Positions 1-10,947 are shown, numbered from the stretch's first letter. The stretch: DNA of 64,000 bases from Blepharisma japonicum (GCA_949751835.1 CATKHK010000007.1:310001-374000), one strand, 5' to 3'. The notes: generated by a model from the letters alone, not told the origin. A program made the numbers and translations.

Positions 1-526
1 TCGAGTTGCCACATTTTTGGATTTATGTGAAGTTCTGGATTCAGTTGCTAATAAAGGTTGCAATTTATGCACAAAATCTAAGAAAATACCAACTGAAAAA
101 TATATTCACTCATTATTATCGTCTGATGAATTAACTGAGCAGTATATGGACTATATGGCTTTCAAAATCCAAAGCTTTACAAATAAAGAAAACATTCTTA
201 TTCTTTTGCCAATTTATTTGATGCATGCATTTGCTAAAAAATTTTTGAGTCCAGCAACAAATCCATTGATCTTTCAGCACAAAGTTAGCGCTGACGAGCT
301 TGCGATTGCTTCGTTCCTATTTGATGATGAGTAAATTTTATTTAGAGATCCAGCAGCTACTAAGCAATTTTCCAAAGAAGAAATGAAGGAGTATTTGGAG
401 ATCAAAAAGCAGAGTGAAGAATTACTTCAGCCTTCTAGCTTTGATTTGTGGCCAAAAGAGATAAAGAAAGAAAACCAGTGCTTTGCAATTTCTAGGTTCA
501 TTAAACAAAACACAAAATTTGGGTAA
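1..526 (+). CDS. unknown protein, 3' part (5' end outside window)
   Basis: The frame is open from the left edge (codons start at base 2) and ends at TAA 524-526. A 15-nt intron at 331-345 (GTAAATTTTATTTAG) removes an in-frame TAA. After splicing the protein continues through FDLWPKEIKK and ends in NTKFG. About 168 residues are visible: mostly helical, with a cysteine pair (GCNLC) near the start and a hydrophobic stretch ILILLPIYLMHAFAK near residue 65. I recognise no family. The stop codon is immediately followed by the stop of the convergent carbonic-anhydrase-like gene. The real start lies upstream of the window. Confidence 0.7.
331..345 (+). other. 15-nt spliceosomal intron
   Basis: GTAAATTTTATTTAG. 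Removing it joins two coding frames across an in-frame TAA and restores codon GAA. A at position 10, the same place as in the other 15-nt introns here. Confidence 0.85.
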
Positions 527-1333
527 TTAACTATTTATAATAAAGAATAAAAGAATTGATGATATGCAGTATTCAAGGGAATAAGAATACCGAATAGTTC
601 TTCCATTTCTAGACTGAAGAGATCTCACGTTTCCATTTTTGAACGCAGGGTTTCCACTCCATGTGTCATTAAAATAATTCATCTGCTCGAAACTCACTCC
701 TTGCTCAGTTTCAAAAATATACCACAAGACATTTTCTTCACAGTCTGGCATAGTCAATGATCCGCTGTACATAAAATAATCATCACTTGGATCTACAATT
801 CCCAGCAAGTTTACATTTGAGTTTGAAGGCAAAACATTTGACATCATAGTAGAAGGTAAATTGTCTACTTCAATTGCGTCAAAAAAGTAAGAAAAATCTC
901 CAGGTCGGATCATCACAGAAACCACTGCTCGTTTGGGGAAATCAACTGTATAATCACTATCAGATACTGTATGGTAGATTTGGAGTTCCATTTGTGAGCT
1001 GTGCCCATTGAATTGATGCTCACTGGGCCTATGAAATATGATATAGTCAGTGAGGAATTTCCTGTCTAAACCATCTGAATCGGTAACGGTGATATAGCCA
1101 AAATCGCTTTCTATGTAAATATAATTTCCATTATTAGATACAGTTCGTGATCCAGTTTTTCCGTAATAATAAACTTCCATTGAATATTTTGAGCCAAGGG
1201 AGCTTGCGCTGCTTTTCTTAATGTTAATTGGGGATTGTTTGCCTCCTGAACTGCACGTGCCAGTCCAGTCTCCGCCATTGCTTGAATAATCCCAAGCAAG
1301 TGCATAATAGAATAAAAAGATAACCAACTTCAT
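527..1333 (-). CDS. alpha-carbonic-anhydrase-like secreted protein, probably non-catalytic
   Basis: 268 residues. The start was put at the Met opening a clear signal peptide (MKLVIFLFYYALA) followed by WDYSSNGGDW, the usual beginning of the alpha-CA fold; an in-frame ATG 21 codons upstream would bury that signal. Conserved landmarks are GGKQSPINI, FHRPSEHQFNG, MELQIYH and GSLTMPDC. In active enzymes zinc is held by the three His of HxH and ELHxVH. Here the first aligns with Ile and the third with Gln (MELQIYH), so only the middle ligand remains. The C-terminus ends in a hydrophobic stretch (ISSILLFFIIN) compatible with a GPI or membrane anchor. Family assignment is firm; loss of hydratase activity is inferred from the missing ligands. 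Confidence 0.88.
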   Translation of the reverse strand: MKLVIFLFYYALAWDYSSNGGDWTGTCSSGGKQSPINIKKSSASSLGSKYSMEVYYYGKTGSRTVSNNGNYIYIESDFGYITVTDSDGLDRKFLTDYIIFHRPSEHQFNGHSSQMELQIYHTVSDSDYTVDFPKRAVVSVMIRPGDFSYFFDAIEVDNLPSTMMSNVLPSNSNVNLLGIVDPSDDYFMYSGSLTMPDCEENVLWYIFETEQGVSFEQMNYFNDTWSGNPAFKNGNVRSLQSRNGRTIRYSYSLEYCISSILLFFIINS

Positions 1334-1820
1334 TTTAATTTTTCTGATTTGAAGGAGCATAATATAATATATTTTGCTATCATTTTTTGTTCCCATACCT
1401 TGAAATTGCGCTGCTAAGGATTATTCTTGCAGTAAGGCAACCTTTCTCCTCTTGGTATTCTACTTATTTGGCTTGTATAATGAATTGCTTATATTTCCTT
1501 TTGATTTAAAACTCTAGTAGAATTCTTTTAGACTCTGATATTCGAAAAGAAATTAGGCATCAAAATATAAATAATAACTAAAAGTATATACTTTGTAATT
1601 CTCTTTGGAAAACCTTAATAAGTATAAAATGACCAAGAAGTATAATTAGAAAATTTATTTTAATTCATAAATAGTATTATTTTTAAATTGAACTTATTAA
1701 CTATAATATTTAAGCAATAATTTCAAATATCAATAAAGCTTTCTAAGTTGAAATTAAAAGTAATGAATCTTTCTGTTGGATGTTAGAAAAAATGAGGAAT
1801 AAGAATAATATAAATTGAAT
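1334..1820. other. intergenic spacer
   Basis: 487 nt of AT-rich DNA between two divergent genes. I see no RNA gene, repeat or long frame, even when TGA is read as Trp. Confidence 0.6.
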
Positions 1821-2198
1821 ATGGATTCACATATGTGCAGAAATTGTAAAGAGTTTTTTGGATGCCAAGATGGGCTTTGCTCGAAATGCTTTAAATTAGA
1901 AAAACTGAAATCAGAAACGATCCGGGCTCTACCTGAGCTTATCTCAGCGGTTCCACCCCCTGTCGAAGAAACCAAACAGCCACCACCTCAGGTGATTCAT
2001 GATCCAGACAGATGCTGGACTTGCAAAAAGGTGGTTGGGCCTTTATCTTTCCAATGCAAGTGCCAGCACAACTTTTGCTCAAGACATAGAGTTCCTGAGG
2101 TCCATGGGTGCACTTTTGATCATCGCACTGTTGGAATTAGGAAACTCTCAGAAGATAACCCCCAGATTGTTGCAGAGAAGTTTAACAAACTTAGATAA
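1821..2198 (+). CDS. A20/AN1-type zinc-finger protein (ZFAND/SAP family)
   Basis: 125 residues starting at ATG 1821. An N-terminal A20 finger (MCRNCKEFFG...LCSKCFK) occupies about residues 5-27. A proline-rich linker (PPPVEETKQPPPQ) leads to an AN1 finger (CWTCKKVVGPLSFQCKC, then HNFCSRHRVPEVHGC) at about 64-105. Zinc-ligand spacing is normal in both. Family members (human ZFAND5/6, plant SAPs) bind ubiquitin and/or the proteasome and act in stress responses. The length is typical of the short two-finger form. The family is certain; the specific role is inferred. Confidence 0.92.
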   Translation: MDSHMCRNCKEFFGCQDGLCSKCFKLEKLKSETIRALPELISAVPPPVEETKQPPPQVIHDPDRCWTCKKVVGPLSFQCKCQHNFCSRHRVPEVHGCTFDHRTVGIRKLSEDNPQIVAEKFNKLR

Positions 2199-2708
2199 TA
2201 TATTTTTCTTTTCATCATCTTAATGTCTGCTCAAGTTGATTTTAATTTCTAGAATTCTATTCTACGAAGTACTCAAAACTGAAAGTTGAAGAAGTTTCAT
2301 TTAATAAAATGCTATAACTCAGAATATAAATAATACCAGCATAAAATTTAAATATCTTAGACAATTTCAATTTTTCAGCATTTGTTATTGGATGAGATAT
2401 TATTGCATCAGCTCGAAGCGTTATAAATTTCATCCTATCTACAATTATAAAAACTTAAAAGTATAAGTGGATTATTTTTAAACCGCTTTTAAGGTAGAAT
2501 AATGCTAACTCAAATAAAAAATTTTTGAGGAAGGATTTAATCTCCATTAATTTCTATGAAATTTTTATATCACAAAATTAATAATAAGCTTAATTTAATC
2601 AATATTGTAAATCACTATCTATATTAAAATAATAAATAAACTTTAAATTATGCTCCGAATTGTAGAAACAAACTTCATCATAATTCAATTTACATCAAAT
2701 TACTAATA
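2199..2708. other. intergenic spacer between convergent genes
   Basis: 510 nt, AT-rich. No supportable gene, RNA or repeat seen. Confidence 0.6.
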
Positions 2709-4706
2709 TTAGATTCTTAATCTCCAATAAGCAAGAGTGTCTTTTTGAGTGATCCTCCAATCTCTTTCCTTTATAAATCCTTCAACCTCTTCAGCATTTT
2801 TCGCCTGCAAAACTTGTCCTATTTGTTTAAGTCTCACAAATCTCTGTCTTAAAGGCTTATTAGTCATCCCTTGCAACTGAATGGATATTTCTCTTATATC
2901 TCTTGTAAACTGAAGAGCTCCAAGCTCATTAAACTTTTTATTCCCATTTTTCAAGTTATATTCTATCAATTCCACCAAAGTTTGTGTGATAAGGTCCAGA
3001 GCCATCTCAAATAGGTCAGTCATCATTTGGTACCTCCATTGTTTCAGTTGTCCTTTGATTTCCTTAATGAGTTTTAATACAAAAGGATCATTCACTTGAT
3101 AATCTGCATAAGTTTCTTCAGATAATTCATAGCCAGCATGAAGAAATGGATTCAATAAGTTATTTATCTGCCCCTGAAATCCATTTACAGTTGACTTTAG
3201 AATGTCTTGCTCTAGAATTCTTGCCTTTTCTGATGCTTCAAATATAGAGCTTAAGCAGTGCTTGAACATGTCCACTTCATTTCCCTCCTCGCCATATATT
3301 TTCTTGAATTTTTGCTCTACTTGTGCAGAAAGCTTTTTTGAGTAAGCTCTAGTAGTTTCTAGTAAATTTAGAGAAATTATTAGGCCAGCATTTGCTGTGG
3401 TAAATTGGCTTGAAAGAGATGCACTGCCTGAAATTCCATATCGGGAGCCTGGAATTTTTTTACTCAATTGGTCAATGATGTCTTCAGATAGCAAGCCACC
3501 GATGTGATTTAATATAGCACAAACTGAGTTTATATTAAGAGTAGCAAGTCCTCTCTGCTCACATTTTTGTATAATAAAAAAAATTTCATCAAGAACCTCA
3601 AAGTTCAAGCCTGAAGTCAAATTATCCTTGGCTTGATATGATTGTTCAATATATGCTTGAATATTTAACTTTCCTAAAGAGTTTTTGACTGAATTCATCA
3701 TATAGTAAGTCTCAAGTGAAATATAAATATCAGCTAGTTCCTGAATTTTTGATTTTAGTCCAGAAATCCTTAAAAGCCCAGTCTCATCGCTAATTCCTGG
3801 CTGTGGCTGAAAATTCTGTGCTTTCAAAACAACTCCTTTCCCTATTTTATTGATATGCGTTTCAAAGCTTTCACTATGCTTCAAAATTTTTGCAATATCT
3901 TCGCACAATGAATCTGCTTGAGCAGGAGTAAAGTTGGGGTTCCTAATAATCTGTGTCGTTATATGCAGTCCTTTTTCAGATAAAAATTGATTATAAATTC
4001 TAACAGCTTGCTGATCAGACTCCCTCTGCAAAGACTGTAATAAATCAATGACTCCTAAGTTCCCAAATTCCTTTAGCACAGCTTCTTGATGTGTGTCAAA
4101 AACCTTAACAGTGCATCTGAAAATCCTCACAAGCACTTCTTCATGCTTTATTTCAGCGTCTTTTCCAAGTAGATCTACAGCAGCTTTGATTTGAGAAATC
4201 AAGCTTGCATTGATATATTGAATATATCTATCAATCCCTTCACGTCCTAATCCAAGTGGCAAAAATAACCCAGCGTACATTTCGATTTTTCCTTTATCAT
4301 TTTCGGCTATTGCTTCCCCGAATTTCTTTTGGACTGTGGAACATAGCTCTGATTTAAGCCTTTCAAGCTCTTCTACTTCAGAGATATGGTAAGGGATTGT
4401 GGTTTCGTTAAGCTCTCCACAGATGCGGGATGCATTTGATAATTGTCCTTCCCTCATGGCTGATTTGAGACTAGATAATTTTTCTTGGAAGGTCAGGATT
4501 TGGTCAACTTTGTCGAGGATTTTGATAGCATTGGATTTCTGAGTCTCTAGAACTCTAACTGGGCCGCTTACTTGAGAAATTGTGTCTGCTACATCTTTCA
4601 GCTTTGTCATTAGATTTTGGTAGTTGCTTGTAAGAACTTTTGCTTTTTCAGAAAGTTCAGGGTAATTGAAAGTGAGGCCTGTTAAAATTCCATTTAAAGA
4701 ATCCAT
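2709..4706 (-). CDS. COG4: conserved oligomeric Golgi complex subunit 4
   Basis: 665 residues, uninterrupted, TAA stop. The N-terminal third is coiled coil with a vesicle-tether pattern (TQKSNAIKILDKVDQI). The block FLPLGLGREGIDRYIQYI matches the characteristic COG4 segment (FP-LG-x-EGL-R-Y-x-Y). The C-terminus (LRQRFVRLKQIGQVLQ, later RDWRITQKDTLAYWRLRI) fits the conserved COG4 tail. COG4 belongs to lobe A of the COG complex, a CATCHR tether for retrograde intra-Golgi traffic, where it contacts SNAREs. It is somewhat shorter than animal COG4 (about 785). Neighbours are unrelated. Confidence 0.85.
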   Translation of the reverse strand: MDSLNGILTGLTFNYPELSEKAKVLTSNYQNLMTKLKDVADTISQVSGPVRVLETQKSNAIKILDKVDQILTFQEKLSSLKSAMREGQLSNASRICGELNETTIPYHISEVEELERLKSELCSTVQKKFGEAIAENDKGKIEMYAGLFLPLGLGREGIDRYIQYINASLISQIKAAVDLLGKDAEIKHEEVLVRIFRCTVKVFDTHQEAVLKEFGNLGVIDLLQSLQRESDQQAVRIYNQFLSEKGLHITTQIIRNPNFTPAQADSLCEDIAKILKHSESFETHINKIGKGVVLKAQNFQPQPGISDETGLLRISGLKSKIQELADIYISLETYYMMNSVKNSLGKLNIQAYIEQSYQAKDNLTSGLNFEVLDEIFFIIQKCEQRGLATLNINSVCAILNHIGGLLSEDIIDQLSKKIPGSRYGISGSASLSSQFTTANAGLIISLNLLETTRAYSKKLSAQVEQKFKKIYGEEGNEVDMFKHCLSSIFEASEKARILEQDILKSTVNGFQGQINNLLNPFLHAGYELSEETYADYQVNDPFVLKLIKEIKGQLKQWRYQMMTDLFEMALDLITQTLVELIEYNLKNGNKKFNELGALQFTRDIREISIQLQGMTNKPLRQRFVRLKQIGQVLQAKNAEEVEGFIKERDWRITQKDTLAYWRLRI

Positions 4707-5025
4707 TTAGATGCAAATATTCTTTATTTCTATAAGAATTTTAACTAATTTTAATTAGCTATTAAAGAAAGATTAAGCAAGTTAAATCATCAACTAAGTA
4801 TCTTTAAAAGAATTTATAAGTATAAAAAATGATTTTTATTTAGAGCATGACTCAATGATAACTTTACTTGTGCAAAAAGCTAACTTTAAATATTCTTATT
4901 GATTATTCAAAATATTGTCTAAAAGAATTCATAGCTGTATTCAATATCGCTTGCTGTCATTATGCTAAATTTTAATGCCATTTTTTTTATATAGTTTATC
5001 AGACTATAAAATTAAAATTCATAAT
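4707..5025. other. intergenic spacer between divergent genes
   Basis: 319 nt, AT-rich. Presumably holds both promoters; no distinct element recognised. Confidence 0.55.
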
Positions 5026-6054
5026 ATGGACAGAAATCAAGAAACAGCAAAAAGAAGTTCAATTGACAGAGAAAGTAAACTACCTAAGAAAAAATTAAAA
5101 ATTGACCTAGAAATTTCATCTCTAAGCAAAGAGAAAGAATATAGCATGAGAGAATACAGAGCAATCAAGGCTGAGTATATAGAATTCAATCTTTCAAATT
5201 CCATAGTCAGCATTATCTCTAGAGCTGCTAAAAATTCAGCTTTACAAAATTTAAATGAAAAGAAAACTACTATGAAGCTTATGATTTCAACTGCGAAAGA
5301 TCTTGCTCTCAACGAAATAGAATCTGCATTATGAACAATTTATTTGCAAAAAATCAATTGGAAAAATGAGTCTAATGCAAGCACTTTAGACTTGATTTAC
5401 ACAGCATATGCATCTAAATCATTTCTAAATGAAAATTTAAAACCTTTTAGTGTGTATATGGAAACAACATTAGAAAATTTTTTTGAAAATTATAAAGATT
5501 GGTATAGCTCTCATAAAAAAATTTTAGAAATCGATTCAAAGGAAATTAACATTCGATTCAAGGAATACAGTAAGCCTTATCTTGGTACAGAAGAAATCGA
5601 TATGGTTAATTACAATAATTGTGTAGATGATATTCTTCAAAGTTTAGGGGACTATTCATCTCGAGATGGAGATACCACACAATCTGAAGATCATGATGAA
5701 ACTATAATCCTAAGGGAAATACCACCAATTCAGCTGGTTAGAATAAAAGAAGAACCAAGTACACAAATAAACCCTATATGATTACTTGATACTCTATCTC
5801 CAGAATTATCAGATGATAAAAACAATGAGAAGAGTCCGGGAACATTTGATATTTTCACGCATCAACTTCCACTTTTAAATTGTGAGCCAAGCAATATGTC
5901 AGAATTTCAATTATTCAATGAAGAAACTCCTGACTTTGGAACGTTCTCAAGAGCCGGTTCAAACTCAACCCTTTCATGAGAATCAAACTTTCCCTCAAAC
6001 AACCTTCAAGCTTTGAAAAAAACAGAATTTGAAGAAGGATTTCCTGATTGTTAA
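5026..6054 (+). CDS. unknown protein with three UGA-Trp codons
   Basis: 342 residues from ATG 5026 to TAA 6052-6054. The single frame includes TGA codons at 5332, 5779 and 5977, read as Trp; with standard decoding it would fall into pieces. The N-terminus is basic (RESKLPKKKLKIDLE), followed by a helical middle (FSVYMETTLENFFENYKDWY) and an acidic, probably disordered C-terminal half (EDHDETIILREIPP). I do not recognise a domain. The basic N-terminal cluster could be a nuclear localisation signal, but this is only an inference. Confidence 0.7.
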
Positions 6055-6305
6055 AAATTTTGGTACAAATGAAGCTGATGAATCTAACTCTAAAAATAAT
6101 TTTTAAAAATAATCTATAAAAAAATTGCAAATGAATTTAGAATTAATAAACAATTTTTCCACAAATTAATAATTCTAGAGACTGACAGATAAATATAAAA
6201 AAATAGTTTTAATTTTAAAAAATAATACTCCCTATTTATTGATAAATTGAGAAATTTAAAATTAGCTTAAATATTTGAGATATAAAGTGGCGCTCAAATT
6301 AAGTA

Positions 6306-6896
6306 TTACTTAGTGCAGCATGATTTTTTCTTCTTAGTTTTTGATATCACAAAAGTTTGTTTTGCTGCTGGTGTTGGCAATTTATTATCTCTTGTGAGTT
6401 GTTGTATTAAAATATCAAACAACTGATTGACATTATCCCCAGTATATGCTGAGCACTCTATAAACGGAATTCCTAGCTGACTTGCAAGTTTCTTCCCCTG
6501 ATCGTACGAAACCTGTCTATTTAATGAGTCACTTTTGTTGCCACAAAGCACAATTGCTGAAGTCCCATCTGTATTTTTATTGTAATCATCAAGAAATGTT
6601 TGAACTTTCTCAAACGAAAAAAGACTTGTAATATCATACACGAGAATAGCAGCATTGCACCCATGATAATAAAGTCGATTTATATGGTGAAACCTCTCTT
6701 GTCCAGCCGTATCCCAGATCATTAGCTTAAAAAATTGTCCGTTGTAATTATGCAGTTTGGTTTTGAAATCGACCCCAATTGTTGTCATGTAATTTGAAGA
6801 AAACACACAGTTCTCTTCAGTCGCTCTGATTAGCAAGCAGGTCTTCCCAACTCCATAACTTCCTAATGTGATGACCTTGTACGACGGAAATTCCAT
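6306..6896 (-). CDS. Rab-family small GTPase
   Basis: 196 residues. All G boxes are present: P-loop GSYGVGKT (12-19), switch I TIGVDF, WDTAGQE (switch II), GNKSD and ECSA. The Rab-specific RFHHINRLYYHGCNAAILVYDI follows switch II. The tail KKKKSCCTK carries two adjacent cysteines, the usual substrate for Rab geranylgeranyl transferase. Such proteins cycle on membranes and choose vesicle-docking partners. Similarity is to the Rab1/Rab8-like core, but I cannot assign a subfamily from sequence alone. The catalytic Gln of WDTAGQE is intact. Confidence 0.93.
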   Translation of the reverse strand: MEFPSYKVITLGSYGVGKTCLLIRATEENCVFSSNYMTTIGVDFKTKLHNYNGQFFKLMIWDTAGQERFHHINRLYYHGCNAAILVYDITSLFSFEKVQTFLDDYNKNTDGTSAIVLCGNKSDSLNRQVSYDQGKKLASQLGIPFIECSAYTGDNVNQLFDILIQQLTRDNKLPTPAAKQTFVISKTKKKKSCCTK

Positions 6897-7014
6897 TACA
6901 AGTGATTTATTTCAACATAAAAGATCATTTTCTTAATTATTCCACACATTTTTTGTGCTAATAAAGTCTTAAATTTGAATTAAGCGATTATTATTAAGCA
7001 ATGCCTGATGATGG

Positions 7015-7611
7015 TTAAAGCCAGATTTCTAATGAATTTTGTCTTTTTTCCATCCTGACCTTGATGCTTCTTTCTTTGTCTTCCTGTCTGAGTTCGTCCA
7101 CAAACTCTTCGCTCAGATCTTGGATCTCTGACCACGTGCTCTTTTTCTGGGCTTTTCTATCTCCTAAAGGAGATGACTTCTTTACGACGCCTCTTTGCTT
7201 GTTCAGTTCCACAGCTTTTAATCGCAGCTCTTCAAGTGCTTGGCTGACTTGCTCGTTTTCCACCCCCAACTTTTCTCTAAGTTGATTCAACTTAGCTTGG
7301 TCGTGGCTGAGCTTGGCTCTTAATTCATTAAGTTCCATGCGTTGCTGCTGAACAGCTAGTTTTTCTTTTTTAAGAATTTCCTCTTCGCTGTTTAACGACT
7401 TTTCTTGGTTTTTGAGTGTCTCTGATAGTTTTATCATAGCCATCCTGTCTTTAGCCAACTTTAGCTTTTGTTCTTTGGCATTTCTGACCATGTCCCGTAA
7501 TTTGGATTTGTTCTCTGGCATGTCGTAGTTAGTAGGGCTAGGTATGGCAATGTCAAGCTCAGTTCCAGAGATGATTACTTCGTAATTGGGTAACACATTA
7601 AGCCTGTACAT
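7015..7611 (-). CDS. coiled-coil protein, unknown
   Basis: 198 residues, no introns or TGA codons. The first 30 residues (MYRLNVLPNYEVIISGTELD) look globular or beta-like. A long heptad-rich helix (about 40-145) follows, then a short charged tail ending EKRQNSLEIWL. The helix is unbroken by prolines and rich in Leu, Lys and Glu, so a dimeric rod is likely. No family recognised. TATAA lies 10 nt upstream of the ATG, as in several other genes here. Confidence 0.7.
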   Translation of the reverse strand: MYRLNVLPNYEVIISGTELDIAIPSPTNYDMPENKSKLRDMVRNAKEQKLKLAKDRMAMIKLSETLKNQEKSLNSEEEILKKEKLAVQQQRMELNELRAKLSHDQAKLNQLREKLGVENEQVSQALEELRLKAVELNKQRGVVKKSSPLGDRKAQKKSTWSEIQDLSEEFVDELRQEDKERSIKVRMEKRQNSLEIWL

Positions 7612-7974
7612 TATTTTTATAATTATTAAGCCTTGCCTCTCATCGAAACTAATGGAGCCAATCTTTGGTGATTTTATAGTTTAAATAGGTTAATAAAAAT
7701 AAAAATCCAGCTGTATAGTGATGATTAGCCTGATTTATCCAACTTAAAAAAATTAAATAGTTTAAAAATTTCGGTGGTTTGTGTCAAAGTTATTAGTTTT
7801 AATATCATATTAGTAAGGATAACGATTATGCATGCGAAAAAAATGTGTTATCATTTTTGTTTTAAATTAGCTCAGAAATTATAAATTCAAATTTTAATCA
7901 AAAATAACTTGGGACATTCATAATACAATTTCTAGATTTAAAGCAGAGGTTAAATAGGCAAATATTTTTATAAA
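7612..7974. other. intergenic spacer
   Basis: 363 nt, AT-rich, upstream of the 7015-7611 gene and downstream of the next minus-strand gene. Nothing recognisable. Confidence 0.55.
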
Positions 7975-10296
7975 TTAGCTTGATTTTAGCAGATTTCTGG
8001 GACTTCTATAAAATGTTGAAGGGCGTGTTGGATCTTTACTTAATTCTTCTCTACTCATTCCTCGAGCTGAAATTGAGTTTCAAGGCTTGTTATACTGTTT
8101 AAATAGCAGCGGGGCTTCTTGCAAGCTGCTTTTTAGCCTGTTTCCAGCCTTTCTTTCGCTATATCGAATGTTTGAAATTTTCCTATCAATTCCTTTGACT
8201 TCATTAAGGATTTCTTGAGGTGAAAGAGACTCAAAGATGATGCTATTTTTCTTCGTGTTCGCTTTGCTCGAATTTCGAGTATCTGCATCCTCACTTTCAT
8301 TTAGCTTATCTTTCTCAATGTTGGATAGCTGGACAGGCATAAAATTTTTCATACGTTTTATAGCAGCTTCTTCATCAGTGAGCTTAACTTCTAGCTTTGA
8401 CTGAGACTTTGTCATCTCAGCTGGCTTATAAATGGAGATTAGGTCCATATCTTGCTCAGATGGGATCGCTTTTGACTTGAATTTCTCTTTTATCAGGGTT
8501 GGGATTCGGTTTGACTTTCGTATGAATATCTTTTCATCTTGAAAAGATGGTTCTGAATAGGAGTAATTAAGTTCATTTAAATTTGATTTTAATCTTGTGT
8601 ATAAAAATGTCAGTGAATTGAATAGTTTCCCTAGCTGTCTCTGAAATTTTGAATGGCCAACTTCAGTCAATTTGCAAATTATCAGGAATGGGTCTATTAT
8701 TTTGTCTTTCTTTACTCTGAAAAACTCTTCCAGAGATTTGACATCTACGAAGTAGCTTACAAATGGTTGCTTTTTTAATAATTTCCCAATTCTTTTTTTC
8801 TCAACCTCGTCATTAATAAAATTTCCTAGACAATCAATAAAATGTGAGATGCGCAATGACATGTAAGGCAAAACTTCTTTTGTGAACCTTTTCATAGATA
8901 TTCCTTCTGGAGAATTTTCAGGAATTTCTATATAAGTGTTTGTTTCTTCTTTTGGAGTATTTTTTCCGGCATTTTCATTGTTTCTTTTCTTTCAAAATCC
9001 TTTTTGGAGCTCTTCTATTATTTCATATGCATTGATAAAGGCCCTTTCTTTGGTGAAAGTAATTGTATCTACACTTGAATTCATATTTTTAATATGTTTA
9101 AAGGACGTTATTGATAAATTCAGCATCAATAAATAAAATCTCAATAAATTGTCTTCAGATATAGCTACATCTTCAGTAAGTGAGGTTAGAATCTTCATAT
9201 CTTCTAACGAAGATTTCAACTGATTATAAGTTTCCGTTACATTAATTTCAGCTAATAAAATATTATCATTTTCCTTCACCAATTCATGCAGATTACCATC
9301 TAAATTTGCAAGTTCCTGCTGTCTTTCAAGAAACTCATATGTAAGTTCTTGGAATCTAGAGCTTAGGGATGCGTCTTGATATATAAAAAATTTATACATA
9401 TCAGCTACATGGTCAGCTGTCTCATACGTCAGCTGCTGGCACTGGGGTTTTTCATGCCTTTCCATGATTTCGTTAATGATTCTCATGTTTTCTTTGTAAG
9501 ATTTATAAGTATTTTCCAGTACTCTTTTTTCTTCTTTCTCAACTTCATATTTTTCTATTTGGCTTTCTAGTGCTTGCATATAATTATCCCTAAGTGTTTT
9601 CTGATCCGTAGATTTCATAAGATTAAAACTTATCCTTTCAATCAATTTTTCAATTTCCTCTTTGACTTCTTCTAATTTTTGTTTTTTTTGGTTAAACTGA
9701 GAAGAAAACTCACGTCTCCTTTTCTGCATTTCCTGCTCAAAAATCATCGTTTCTTTTTGACCCAGGATCAAATTGCTAATTGCTTTCCTTTTCGAAAGAA
9801 TTGAAGCAGTGTGGCTTTTCGTCACTCGGTGATGAGCTTCATTTAAATGCTGGATTCTCTCTTGCCATATTAAATTCGTTTTTTTCTCTTTCGCAAGCAG
9901 CGTTTCAACCCTGATTTTTTCTTGTTCAGCATCTTCACTCATTTCTTCGATTTTTTTCAGCTGTTCCAGGACATCATCTTTGCTGGGGATAATAGAGAAA
10001 GTGCTTGAGGCACTCTTTACTGATATGGAATCTGATAAGGTAGTGATAAACATGTTTTTCCCCGAATGGTAGGAATTTATGTTATTTCACGATCGGCTGT
10101 CGACCTCAGATTTGAGCTTTGTCAGTTTTGCTTCTTTTTCCACATTTGACGCGATAAGTTTGTTCAGAATCCGTTTTAATTTAAGCTGGTCAGTAAAAGA
10201 GACTTTCTCATGCTTATCAGCTTCCAAGAGATAGGTGCTATAGTCAGCTTCTAATTCCGCCTTAGTTTCTTTAGCTACAACTGCAAGAGATTTCAT
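7975..10296 (-). CDS. large coiled-coil protein with UGA-Trp codons
   Basis: 773 residues in one frame once TGA at 10087, 8992 and 8080 is read as Trp; the first TAA is at 7975-7977. The start chosen is the first ATG (10296). Roughly residues 90-330 are coiled coil (FEQEMQKRRREFSSQFNQKK, EKYEVEKEEKRVLENTYKSY). A helical C-terminal half (MSLRISHFIDCLGNFINDEV) and a basic, disordered tail follow. The shape would suit a ciliary or cortical scaffold, but no family is recognised and the function is unknown. The small MGCGAS gene starts divergently 67 nt away. Confidence 0.72.
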
Positions 10297-10363
10297 GTAA
10301 GTGTTTAATGTGAGAAAATGGTTATATGTATATAGCACTTAATCTGTTACAATAAATTGTAAA

Positions 10364-10552
10364 ATGGGATGCGGAGCTTCTAGAAGTGGCATAAAAAAAT
10401 TCAAAACTTCGGAATTGTTGTTTGAAGACCAAAATAGCAAAAAATTCGCGGCAGGGGTGACGATTCAAGATGAAAAGCAGGATGAAGTTGTTATTGAAGA
10501 CTTAAGTATTATTCAGTCTCAAAGGATTAATACAAATCCTTCTACTCAGTAA
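10364..10552 (+). CDS. small N-myristoylation-signal protein (MGCGAS)
   Basis: 62 residues beginning MGCGASRSGIKKFK. Gly2 with a small residue at position 6 fits N-myristoyl transferase, and Cys3 is a likely palmitoylation site, so membrane anchoring is expected. The rest is polar (FEDQNSKKFAAGVTIQDEKQ) with no recognisable domain. It is one of six MG[CKI] N-termini in this window. The divergent start next to a conserved-looking coiled-coil gene and a clean TAA support a real gene, but the short length keeps confidence moderate. Confidence 0.6.
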   Translation: MGCGASRSGIKKFKTSELLFEDQNSKKFAAGVTIQDEKQDEVVIEDLSIIQSQRINTNPSTQ

Positions 10553-10947
10553 TGTGGCAAACCCGACAAATATCAAGTAAACTATAATTAATTTTTCTGG
10601 CAAGGAATCTATTCTTTTCCTTAATTATTTTTAAATATATCTGTTTTTAAATTTTGAGATTGTTTATGAATTTTATTCACATTAAGATTTCTATCAACAA
10701 GAAGGAATTTTAGAGGGAAGAATTTTTGAATTTTCTTCTGCACCATTGAATAAATGGGAGGCTCCAAATTATTAAAAAATTCTTAAAGCTTTTACTTAGA
10801 TCAGTTTAAAACACTTCACATTCATATTATTTGATGAATCAGAGAAAAATTGGCAAAGAAATATATAATATCAATTAATTCCATTAATTTTAATAAAATT
10901 CTACCAAGAAACATATTTAATTTATAATACAATTAATTAAATTACTT
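10553..10947. other. intergenic spacer between convergent genes
   Basis: 395 nt, AT-rich; no gene, RNA or repeat seen. Confidence 0.55.
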
